DNA of 38,020 nt from Bryobacterales bacterium (GTDB taxonomy: Bacteria > Acidobacteriota > Terriglobia > Bryobacterales > Bryobacteraceae), in the NCBI GenBank assembly GCA_016789925.1, contig JAEUQD010000116.1, positions 1 through 38,020 on the forward strand, in the 5' to 3' direction. The notes below the pieces were generated by a model that did no database searches, had not been told where the DNA came from, and saw only the letters and a program-made list of their open reading frames with translations. The translations under genes were made by a program, and so were the position numbers. Each line of letters begins with the position of its first letter. The first letter of the stretch is position 1. Positions 31,793-38,020 of the stretch are shown one piece after another.

Positions 31793-32555
31793 GTTGGATA
31801 TCCCAGGCCGGAAGGCCCAAATCGCGGGAAAGTTGGCGGCGCAGGTCGAGAAATTCCGGTCCGCCGACCATGGCGGCACGGTCCTGACGGGGCAGGCGCA
31901 CGGGGTGTTCAGCGGCGATGCCGGACGGACGGTTGGTGAGAACGATGATGCGGTCGCTCAGGAGGATGGCTTCGTCGAGGTCGTGGGTAACAAAGACGAT
32001 GGTAGTGCGCTGCTGTTCCCAAAGTAGGAGCAACTCCATTTGAAGGCGGAAGCGGGTTTGACTATCGACGGCGGCAAACGGTTCGTCCATGAGCAGCAGC
32101 GAGGGGTTAGAGAGGAAAGCGCGGATGACGGCGACGCGCTGTTTCATTCCCGTGGACAGGTGGCGAGGATAAACGTGAGCGAACTCGGCCAGATGGTAGC
32201 GTGCGAGCAGTTCCCTGGCCTGGGCTTCGCGATCAGCCTTGGGGACTCCGGCCATTTCCAGGCCGAAGGCGGCGTTATCCAGTACGGTCATCCACGGGAA
32301 GACGCTGTTTTCCTGGAAGACGAGCCGGACGTGACCGTTCCGGTCGCCCGGGGACGGAAGCCTGGTTACCTTGCCCAGTTGTGGTTCGATGAGGTTGGCC
32401 AGCACTCGTAAAAGGGTGGTTTTGCCGCAGCCGCTGGGTCCGAGAAAAGTCAGGAACTCGCCTTCGCCCACCGCAAAGGAGAGGTCGCGCAATACGGGAA
32501 CCGGTTGGGACCGGGAGCCGAACTGGACGCCGACACTCTCACAGAGCAGTTGCAT
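31785..32555 (-). CDS. ABC transporter ATPase, SsuB/TauB type
   Basis: The 256-aa protein has Walker A GPSGCGKTT (residues 39-47), a Q-loop (FQENSVFPWMTV), signature LSTGMKQR (the usual second G is T), Walker B LLLMDEPFAAVD and the switch histidine in VTHDLDEAILLSDR. It starts the operon, is preceded by the promoter gap 32556-32674 and is co-transcribed with the ligase, binding-protein, permease and receptor genes. It powers import by the SsuC-like permease. Confidence 0.93.
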   Translation of the reverse strand: MQLLCESVGVQFGSRSQPVPVLRDLSFAVGEGEFLTFLGPSGCGKTTLLRVLANLIEPQLGKVTRLPSPGDRNGHVRLVFQENSVFPWMTVLDNAAFGLEMAGVPKADREAQARELLARYHLAEFAHVYPRHLSTGMKQRVAVIRAFLSNPSLLLMDEPFAAVDSQTRFRLQMELLLLWEQQRTTIVFVTHDLDEAILLSDRIIVLTNRPSGIAAEHPVRLPRQDRAAMVGGPEFLDLRRQLSRDLGLPAWDIQHA

Positions 32556-32625
32556 GGGCGATTAAATTTGCGACAACGGCAGATCACATTATAGGTTGTA
32601 TGACGTGCGTTTGACGGTAGACTTC

Positions 32626-32643
32626 CAGTACTGGGAAATACTG
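32626..32643. promoter_or_regulatory. Small dyad in the divergent promoter gap
   Basis: CAGTA (32626-32630) and TACTG (32639-32643) form an inverted repeat with an 8-base spacer in the 119-bp gap between the ABC-operon and the propeller gene. It lies about 30 bp upstream of the latter. A regulator site is possible; a chance match of 5+5 bases is also possible. Confidence 0.25.
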
Positions 32644-32674
32644 TGACTCGCGGCCGGTATAGCATTGTAGGACG

Positions 32675-33871
32675 ATGCGAGCGGCTTTCGTTTTTGTACT
32701 GGCGGCGGCGGTGGCTTGGGGCGAGGATTGGCCCCAGTTTCGAGGACCTGGGGGCCAGGGGCACTCGAAAGAGAAGAACCTGCCTGTGGAGTGGTCCGAA
32801 ACCACGAACGTAGTCTGGAAGACGGCAATTCCAGGAAAGGGGTGGTCGTCCCCTTCGATTGCGGGTGACATGATCTGGATGACCACGTCGACGGAGGAGG
32901 GGCACTCGCTGCGGTTGTTGGGCGTGGACTGGGAGACGGGTAAGTTGTTGAAGAATGTGGAGGTGTTCAAGCTGGAGGGGAAGATCCCGATCCACTTGAA
33001 GAACAGCCAGGCATCGCCTACGCCGATCGTGGATGGGGATCGGGTGTATGTGCATTTCGGATCGCACGGGACGGCGGGCGTGCGGACGTCAGGCGAGGTG
33101 GCGTGGAAGCGGAAGCTGGAGTACTACCACCGGCACGGACCGGGCGGATCGCCGCTCTTGTACGGGGACATGCTGATTATCAGTTGCGATGGCTACGATT
33201 TGCAGTATGTGGTGGCGCTCGATACGAAGACCGGCGAGATCCGGTGGAAGAAGCCGCGGCCGGGATATCAGGCATACACGACGCCGCTGGCGATTCCGGT
33301 GAACGGGCGGGACCAGATACTGAGTGTGGGGGCATGGCGGGCGGTGTCGTACGATCCGCGGTCAGGGGAAGAGATCTGGAGCGTGCGGTACGGGAAGGGA
33401 TATTCGAACGTGCCGCGGCCGGTGTTTGGCCACGGGCTAGTGTACATCTGCACGGGATTCGATCAGGCGGATTTGCTGGCGGTGCGGCCGGACGGGCAAG
33501 GGGACGTCACCGACACGCACGTCGCGTGGACTAATAAGCGAGGGATTCCGCTGACGCCGTCGCCGGTACTGGTGGACGATCTGCTTTATTTTGTGAGCGA
33601 TAACGGAGTGGCCACGAGTCTGGACGCCAAGACGGGCCAAGAGCGGTGGCGACAGCGGTTGGGGGGCAACTTCTCGGCCTCGCCGGTGTATGCGGACGGG
33701 CGGATCTACTTTCTGAGTGAAGAGTGCGAGGCGACGGTGATCGAACCGGGCGGTGAGTATAAGGAACTGGCGAGGAACCGGTTGGACGGCCGCTGCATGG
33801 CGTCGTTTGCACCGTCGGGCGGGGCGCTGTATCTGCGCACCGACACATCCCTGTACCGGTTACAAAAATAG
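32675..33871 (+). CDS. Exported PQQ-like beta-propeller protein
   Basis: The 398-aa product has a signal peptide (FVFVLAAAVAWGEDWPQFRG) and repeated propeller blades with the PQQ-like W-docking pattern (TNVVWKTAIPGKGWSSPSIA, GDRVYVHFGSHGTAG, ALDTKTGEIRWKKP, SYDPRSGEEIWSVRYG, SLDAKTGQERWRQRLGGNFS, ASPVYADGRIYFLSEE). The opening DWPQFRGPGGQG is typical of the Planctomycetes/Acidobacteria group of outer-membrane-assembly BamB-like or quinoprotein-like propellers. No catalytic PQQ dehydrogenase residues can be assigned, so it is probably a scaffold. It lies 48 bp before the permease pair on the same strand. Confidence 0.88.
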   Translation: MRAAFVFVLAAAVAWGEDWPQFRGPGGQGHSKEKNLPVEWSETTNVVWKTAIPGKGWSSPSIAGDMIWMTTSTEEGHSLRLLGVDWETGKLLKNVEVFKLEGKIPIHLKNSQASPTPIVDGDRVYVHFGSHGTAGVRTSGEVAWKRKLEYYHRHGPGGSPLLYGDMLIISCDGYDLQYVVALDTKTGEIRWKKPRPGYQAYTTPLAIPVNGRDQILSVGAWRAVSYDPRSGEEIWSVRYGKGYSNVPRPVFGHGLVYICTGFDQADLLAVRPDGQGDVTDTHVAWTNKRGIPLTPSPVLVDDLLYFVSDNGVATSLDAKTGQERWRQRLGGNFSASPVYADGRIYFLSEECEATVIEPGGEYKELARNRLDGRCMASFAPSGGALYLRTDTSLYRLQK

Positions 33872-33919
33872 CGATTTAGCGGAACAAAGCAGACGTGGAC
33901 ATCGTCTGAATCCGTGGCG

Positions 33920-35173
33920 ATGTTTACACGCGTCAGAGGCAGCGCTCCGTTTCTGGAGGCGATCAAAGTGGCTTTCGGGTCGCTACGCTCGTCCAAACTA
34001 CGGAGCTTCCTGACCTTGCTGGGGATTATTCTGGCCACCGCGACGCTGATCACGGTGATGAGCGTAATCCACGGAATGGACGTGTATATCGCGCAGAATG
34101 TGTCGGATATGGGGGCGGACGGGTTCCGGATCGTGCGGATGGCCTTCATCGGAAACTGGGATCCGAAGAAGTTCTTGGAGTTGAACCGCAAGAATCCGCA
34201 ACTGCGGCGCGACGAGTACGACTTTATCCGCGAAAAGGCGCAGTTGGTGCGTGCGGTGGGGATGCAGAACTACCGGCGAGTGAAGGCAAGCTTCCAGGAA
34301 CACAAGATCGATGGAGTGAGCCTCCGCGGGTGCACGCCGAACATGGCGGCGTTGAGTAACGTCCAGACCGAGGCGGGCCGGTATTTCACGGAGACCGAAA
34401 ATCACCGGCGAATGATGGTGGCCTTTATCGGCAACGACCTCAAGGAAGAGTTCTTCCCGAATACCGAGGCGGTGGGCAAGACGGTAAAAATCGACGGACG
34501 CCCGTTTACGGTAGTTGGGGTGGCCAAGAGACAAGGGAGCGTGTTCGGAAATTCGCTGGACAACTTCGCGATGATTCCGATTGAGACGGCGTTCAAGATG
34601 TACGGGGCGCGCGAAGGATTGCAGTACATGGCGCAGGCCAAGAGCCAAGGCGTCCTGATGCAGTCGCAGGACGAAATCCGGATGCTGCTGCGGGCTTACC
34701 GGCATCAGCGTCCGGGTCAGGATGACAACTTCTCGATTGTGTCGTCGGATTCGCTGGTGTCGGCGTGGGGGCAGATGACGGGGGCGATTGCGGCGACGGC
34801 GCTGGCGGTGGTGAGCGTGTTCATGGTGGTGGGCGGCGTGGTGATCATGAACATCATGCTGGCGGTGGTGACGGAACGGACGCACGAGATTGGGGTGCGA
34901 AAGTCGGTAGGGGCGCGGCGGCGGGACATTCTTTACCAATTCCTGATCGAGTCGGCCACATTGTCGGGGATGGGCGGGTTGATCGGAGTGATCATCGCGG
35001 CGGTGCTGGGTTGGCTGGGGCGCACGCTGACGCCGGTGCCGATGGATATGCCGGCGAGCGCGGTGTTTGTGGGGGTGGCGTTGTCGAGCGTCGTCGGGTT
35101 GTTTTTCGGGATCTATCCGGCGACGCGGGCGGCCAGGCTGGATCCGATTGAAGCGCTGCGGGCGGAAAGGTAG
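33920..35173 (+). CDS. MacB/FtsX-type ABC permease (first of pair)
   Basis: A 417-aa protein starts at ATG 33920 (GTG at 33914 would add two residues). It has an N-terminal membrane helix (RSFLTLLGIILATATLITVM), a periplasmic MacB-PCD domain with NVQTEAGRYFTETEN and KIDGRPFTVVGVAKRQG, then three membrane helices containing the FtsX motif TERTHEIGVRKSVGARRRDI, and the standard end ATRAARLDPIEALRAER. These transporters act with a separate ATPase, which is not present nearby. It may therefore depend on an ATPase encoded elsewhere. Confidence 0.92.
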   Translation: MFTRVRGSAPFLEAIKVAFGSLRSSKLRSFLTLLGIILATATLITVMSVIHGMDVYIAQNVSDMGADGFRIVRMAFIGNWDPKKFLELNRKNPQLRRDEYDFIREKAQLVRAVGMQNYRRVKASFQEHKIDGVSLRGCTPNMAALSNVQTEAGRYFTETENHRRMMVAFIGNDLKEEFFPNTEAVGKTVKIDGRPFTVVGVAKRQGSVFGNSLDNFAMIPIETAFKMYGAREGLQYMAQAKSQGVLMQSQDEIRMLLRAYRHQRPGQDDNFSIVSSDSLVSAWGQMTGAIAATALAVVSVFMVVGGVVIMNIMLAVVTERTHEIGVRKSVGARRRDILYQFLIESATLSGMGGLIGVIIAAVLGWLGRTLTPVPMDMPASAVFVGVALSSVVGLFFGIYPATRAARLDPIEALRAER

Positions 35174-35181
35174 AGTGCGCG

Positions 35182-36429
35182 ATGTCGCCGCTGTTTGGGA
35201 GTTTCTGGTCTGGTGTGCCGCTGGCATTGCAGACGCTGCGGGAGCATAAGCTACGGTCAGCGTTGACGGTGTTGGGCGTGATTATCGGGACGGGGGCGAT
35301 TATCGGTGTCGGGTCGATTCTGGCGGGGCTGGACGGAGCGATTACCAACATACTGCGGAGTTTCGGGACCAACACACTGATTGTGTTCAAGTTCAAGATT
35401 GGGTTCCGGGTGGGGAACCTGTCGCCGGAGGAGCGGGTGCGCAAGCCGCTGACCCTGGACCAGGCGCGGGCGATTCGCGAACGCTGCCCGTCGGTGAAGC
35501 TGGTAAGTCCGTACCTATTCGCGGACTGGCGGATGATCCACAAGGCGCGGTACAAGGCCAACGACGTTTACCAGATCGAGTTTGCGGGGACAGAGGAGAG
35601 TTATGCCGGCGGCGGGCAGGCGGAGATGATGTTCGGGCGGTTTTTCACCGATGCGGAGAGCCAGCACCGGATGCCGGTAATCGTCATTGGAGAAGACGCG
35701 TATAAGGCTCTGTTTTCGAATGTAGATCCGATCGGGAAGTGGATTGAGGTGGATGGACACCAGTTTGAAGTGATTGGGGTGATGAAGCGGCCGAGCGCGT
35801 CGTTTCCTGGGGAAAACGATAACCGATTCCTGGTACCGTACTACACGATGCGGAAGGTATTTCCGAACGCAGTGGAGCATATGCTGGTGGTGGTAGCCGA
35901 GGACGGCCTGCTGGCGCGGGCGGAAGACGAGGTGCGGGGTGTGTTGCGGCAGGAGCGTCGCGTTCCATATGAAAAGCCGGACAGCTTTTCGATTTCGACG
36001 GCGGAGCAAATGGTGGAAGACTTCCGGAAGGTGACGGCGACGACGACCATCGTGATGGTGGTGCTGTCGTCGATTGGGCTCTTAGTGGGGGGCATCGGCG
36101 TGATGAATATCATGCTGGTAAGCGTGACGGAGCGGACGCGGGAGATTGGCGTGCGGAAGGCGGTGGGGGCGCGGCGGCAGGATATCGTGGTGCAGTTTCT
36201 GACGGAGGCGGTGGTGTTAACGGTGGCGGGCGGGTTGTTAGGGATGACGCTGGGCTGGAGCATCTCGGTGCTGGCGCGGCTGGTCTTCCCTGCCCTGCCG
36301 ACGGCGGTGCCGTTGTGGGCGGCAACGCTGGGCGTATTGGTGTCGGTGGGAGTGGGATTGTTTTTTGGAATCTGGCCGGCGGGGAAAGCGGCGCGGCTGG
36401 ATCCGGTGGAAGCGCTGCGGTACGAGTAA
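35182..36429 (+). CDS. MacB/FtsX-type ABC permease (second of pair)
   Basis: The 415-aa product begins 8 bases after the first permease gene and has the same plan: RSALTVLGVIIGTGAIIGVG as first helix, PCD domain with VDPIGKWIEVDGHQFEVIGV-type motif, FtsX segment TERTREIGVRKAVGARRQDI, and end ARLDPVEALRYE. The two permeases are not identical copies and probably form a heterodimer. Their partner ATPase is not in the window. Confidence 0.92.
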   Translation: MSPLFGSFWSGVPLALQTLREHKLRSALTVLGVIIGTGAIIGVGSILAGLDGAITNILRSFGTNTLIVFKFKIGFRVGNLSPEERVRKPLTLDQARAIRERCPSVKLVSPYLFADWRMIHKARYKANDVYQIEFAGTEESYAGGGQAEMMFGRFFTDAESQHRMPVIVIGEDAYKALFSNVDPIGKWIEVDGHQFEVIGVMKRPSASFPGENDNRFLVPYYTMRKVFPNAVEHMLVVVAEDGLLARAEDEVRGVLRQERRVPYEKPDSFSISTAEQMVEDFRKVTATTTIVMVVLSSIGLLVGGIGVMNIMLVSVTERTREIGVRKAVGARRQDIVVQFLTEAVVLTVAGGLLGMTLGWSISVLARLVFPALPTAVPLWAATLGVLVSVGVGLFFGIWPAGKAARLDPVEALRYE

Positions 36430-36447
36430 ATGTCCGATCAGGCAGTA

Positions 36448-36470
36448 CTCCCTCTCGAGCGGCGAGGGAG
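36448..36470 (+). terminator. Hairpin after the permease operon
   Basis: CTCCCTC (36448-36454) pairs with GAGGGAG (36464-36470) across 9 bases, 18 nt after the stop of the second permease gene. It lacks a clear T-tract, so termination is likely but not proved by sequence. Confidence 0.4.
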
Positions 36471-36543
36471 GGATGCGGCGAAGACAGGCCCCCAAAGGCT
36501 GTCTTTCCCGAGAGCCCGGTGTTAGAATTTACGTGGTCGGTGC

Positions 36544-36897
36544 ATGAGGTCCGAAATTCCGATGAACAACGTCCCGGCGCGGGCATCGGCCAAGCGGGGT
36601 CTGGTTCTCCTGCCGCTCGACGAGTCCCCAGCCGTTTCTCCGGCCCGGATCCGGGACTTGGTGGCCATCGATGATGCCTTTGCGGCGCTGTCCAGGCTGG
36701 ATCCGCGGCGAGGCCGGGTGGTGGAACTGCGGTTCTTTGGCGGGTTGACTATCGAGGAGACCGCCGAAGTCTTGAGTGTGTCGCCGGAAACCGTGAAGCG
36801 GGATTGGCGAGTGGCCAAGCTGTGGCTGGCACAGGAACTGACTGGGGAGAGGCCACGTGGGTTCGGAACGATGGCAGCAAATCGCGGCGCTGGTTGA
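36544..36897 (+). pseudogene. Truncated sigma-70/ECF-type factor with only region 4
   Basis: The 117-aa frame contains the linker (AKRGLVLLPLDES, then RIRDLVAIDDAFAALSRLDP) and a full region 4 helix-turn-helix (GRVVELRFFGGLTIEETAEV, then SVSPETVKRDWRVAKLWL), as in the ECF-type sigma factors that precede Ser/Thr kinases in Acidobacteriota. Region 2, needed to bind core polymerase and the -10 element, is absent: an in-frame TAG stands at 36523-36525, and no sigma-like sequence is seen in 36430-36543 in any frame. The 3' end overlaps the kinase start by 41 bases. It is therefore a remnant or an unusual region-4-only regulator. Confidence 0.7.
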
Positions 36898-38020
36898 CTC
36901 CGCGCTCGACATCGAACCGGTTGCACGGGCCGGGTTCCTCGACAAGGCCTGCGCCGGAAATGAGTCGCTGCGCCAGGAAGTGGAGTCCTTGCTCGCCATG
37001 GCCGACTCGTCCTTCCTCGAGGTGCCGGCTCTGGAACTGTTATTCGGCGGCGTGGCGCCCGAAGCGGAACTCCCGAGCTTCAAGGAGGGAGCGCAGATCG
37101 GGCCGTACCGAATCACTGGTTTCCTCGGCGCCGGCGGCATGGGCGAGGTCTACCGCGCAACCGACACCCGTCTCGGGCGCCAAGTCGCACTGAAGTTCCT
37201 GCCGGCCCGCCTCTCCAACAATCCGGAGGCTTTGGAGCGCTTCCAACGGGAGGCGCGCTCGGAATCGGCGTTGAACCATCCCAACATCTGCACCTTGTAC
37301 GACGTCGGCGAACACGAGGGGCAACCCTACCTGGTGATGGAACTGCTCGAGGGTGAGTCGCTGAAGCAACGCCTCGAACGCGGACCGCTGTCGCCGCCCG
37401 AGGTCGTCGAACTGGGCGTGGCGGTCAGCGAAGCGCTTGAAGCCGCGCACGTCCGAGGTATCGTGCACCGGGATATCAAGCCAGCCAATATCTTCCTCAC
37501 TCCTCACGGGCGGGCCAAAGTGCTGGATTTCGGGATCGCCAAGCTACTCGCGGAACCGGCGCCGGGGCCGCCCGCGGAAGCCGGAAGCGTGCCGGTTCCG
37601 GCCTGGGAGACTACTGGCACCGAGCGGGGCCGTGCGGTGGGGACGATCGCCTACATGTCTCCGGAGCAGGCCCGCGGAGAGGAGGTCGACCCGCGCAGTG
37701 ACCTCTTCTCGCTCGGCGTAACTCTCTACGAGGCGGCCACAGGCCGGCAGCCGTTTCGCAAGGAGACGCCCCAGGCCACCTTGGAAGCAGTTCTCAGCCA
37801 GGCCCCGGCGCCGCCGCGCAGCTTGAACCCTGCGGTGCCGGTGCAATTGGAGAGAACGATAGCCAAGGCGCTTGAGAAGGATCCTGCCGCGCGCTACGGG
37901 CGGGCCTCCGATCTAGCGGCTGATCTGGAGCAAATCCGGCGCAGCGCCGAGCCGGCGCGGAGAGTCGCCCGGCTCTGGATGGTCGCGGCGGCTCTCTCTG
38001 CCGTCGTCGCCGTGTGCGCT
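36857..38020 (+). CDS. Ser/Thr protein kinase (PknB-like), 3' end outside window
   Basis: The frame starts at GTG 36857 (GGGGAGAGG just upstream) and stays open through 388 codons to the window edge. A short helical N-terminal segment (residues 1-65) precedes a complete kinase domain: glycine loop GAGGMGEV (91-98), K113 in VALKFLP, HRDIKPAN with D206, DFG (224-226) and SPE (268-270) in the activation segment. A membrane segment begins about residue 373 (LWMVAAALSAVVAVCA). The remaining outside part, often WD40, TPR or penicillin-binding-associated repeats in this phylum, is not visible. It overlaps the truncated sigma gene, the usual gene pair in the phylum. Confidence 0.93.
   Translation, partial: MGSERWQQIAALVDSALDIEPVARAGFLDKACAGNESLRQEVESLLAMADSSFLEVPALELLFGGVAPEAELPSFKEGAQIGPYRITGFLGAGGMGEVYRATDTRLGRQVALKFLPARLSNNPEALERFQREARSESALNHPNICTLYDVGEHEGQPYLVMELLEGESLKQRLERGPLSPPEVVELGVAVSEALEAAHVRGIVHRDIKPANIFLTPHGRAKVLDFGIAKLLAEPAPGPPAEAGSVPVPAWETTGTERGRAVGTIAYMSPEQARGEEVDPRSDLFSLGVTLYEAATGRQPFRKETPQATLEAVLSQAPAPPRSLNPAVPVQLERTIAKALEKDPAARYGRASDLAADLEQIRRSAEPARRVARLWMVAAALSAVVAVCA

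Noticed and set aside
30443-31939. Long plus-strand open frame (498 codons) opposite the adenylate-forming enzyme
   Set aside because: Gly/Ala/Asp-rich antisense sequence with no motif; the minus-strand gene has clear family signatures and fits the operon overlaps.

Overview
The window is GC-rich chromosomal DNA that most resembles an Acidobacteriota genome of the Bryobacter/Solibacter type. This is an inference from gene content: an FG-GAP/VCBS protein with an ASPIC/UnbV tail, a secreted ceramidase-like hydrolase with a LamG-like tail, a CarboxypepD-reg TonB-dependent receptor, MacB-like permeases without an ATPase, an outer-membrane-type PQQ-like propeller and a sigma-factor/serine-threonine-kinase pair. 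No rRNA, tRNA, insertion sequence or CRISPR array was seen.

Layout. (1) 1-5.5 kb, minus strand: four exported proteins (VCBS protein running off the left edge, ceramidase-like enzyme, triple PAN/Apple protein, DUF4412-like protein). (2) 5.7-6.2 kb: gene-poor spacer with short direct repeats. (3) 6.2-18.8 kb: a stress and ion-homeostasis island built around a divergent NhaR-type LysR regulator. The left arm (minus) is UPF0182, a 48-aa membrane protein, a bacterial eRF1-like protein (baeRF), Hsp20 and a tandem Usp. A short secreted protein gene, frameshifted at a G7 run, lies between that arm and nhaR. The right arm (plus) is a DksA/TraR-like protein, a lone receiver domain, a 47-aa membrane protein homologous to the 48-aa one, a hibernation-promoting factor, a truncated small ORF, a TerC-family protein, a DUF2490 protein and a PiT phosphate transporter. 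Three copies of a roughly 47-bp conserved box lie in front of UPF0182, the secreted-protein gene and the nhaR/DksA divergent promoter, so both arms look like one NhaR-type regulon. (4) 18.8-20.6 kb: a decayed zone with an RHS fragment, three 77-78 bp tandem repeats and hairpins. (5) 20.7-25.4 kb: a NarL-type two-component pair divergent from a SulP-type permease, a second tandem Usp and a small coiled-coil protein. (6) 25.4-32.6 kb: a tightly overlapping minus-strand operon of an ABC importer (ATPase, binding protein, permease), a PaaK/F390-synthetase-like adenylate-forming enzyme and a TonB-dependent receptor. (7) 32.7-38.0 kb, plus strand: PQQ-like propeller, two MacB-type permeases, a sigma factor reduced to region 4 and a serine/threonine kinase running off the right edge.

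The most interesting unlabelled signals are the three NhaR-type boxes, the pair of homologous tiny membrane proteins, one in each arm, and a dispersed repeat of about 91 bp (two full copies and one internally deleted copy) that sits inside coding frames at 13.95, 15.9 and 19.5 kb.
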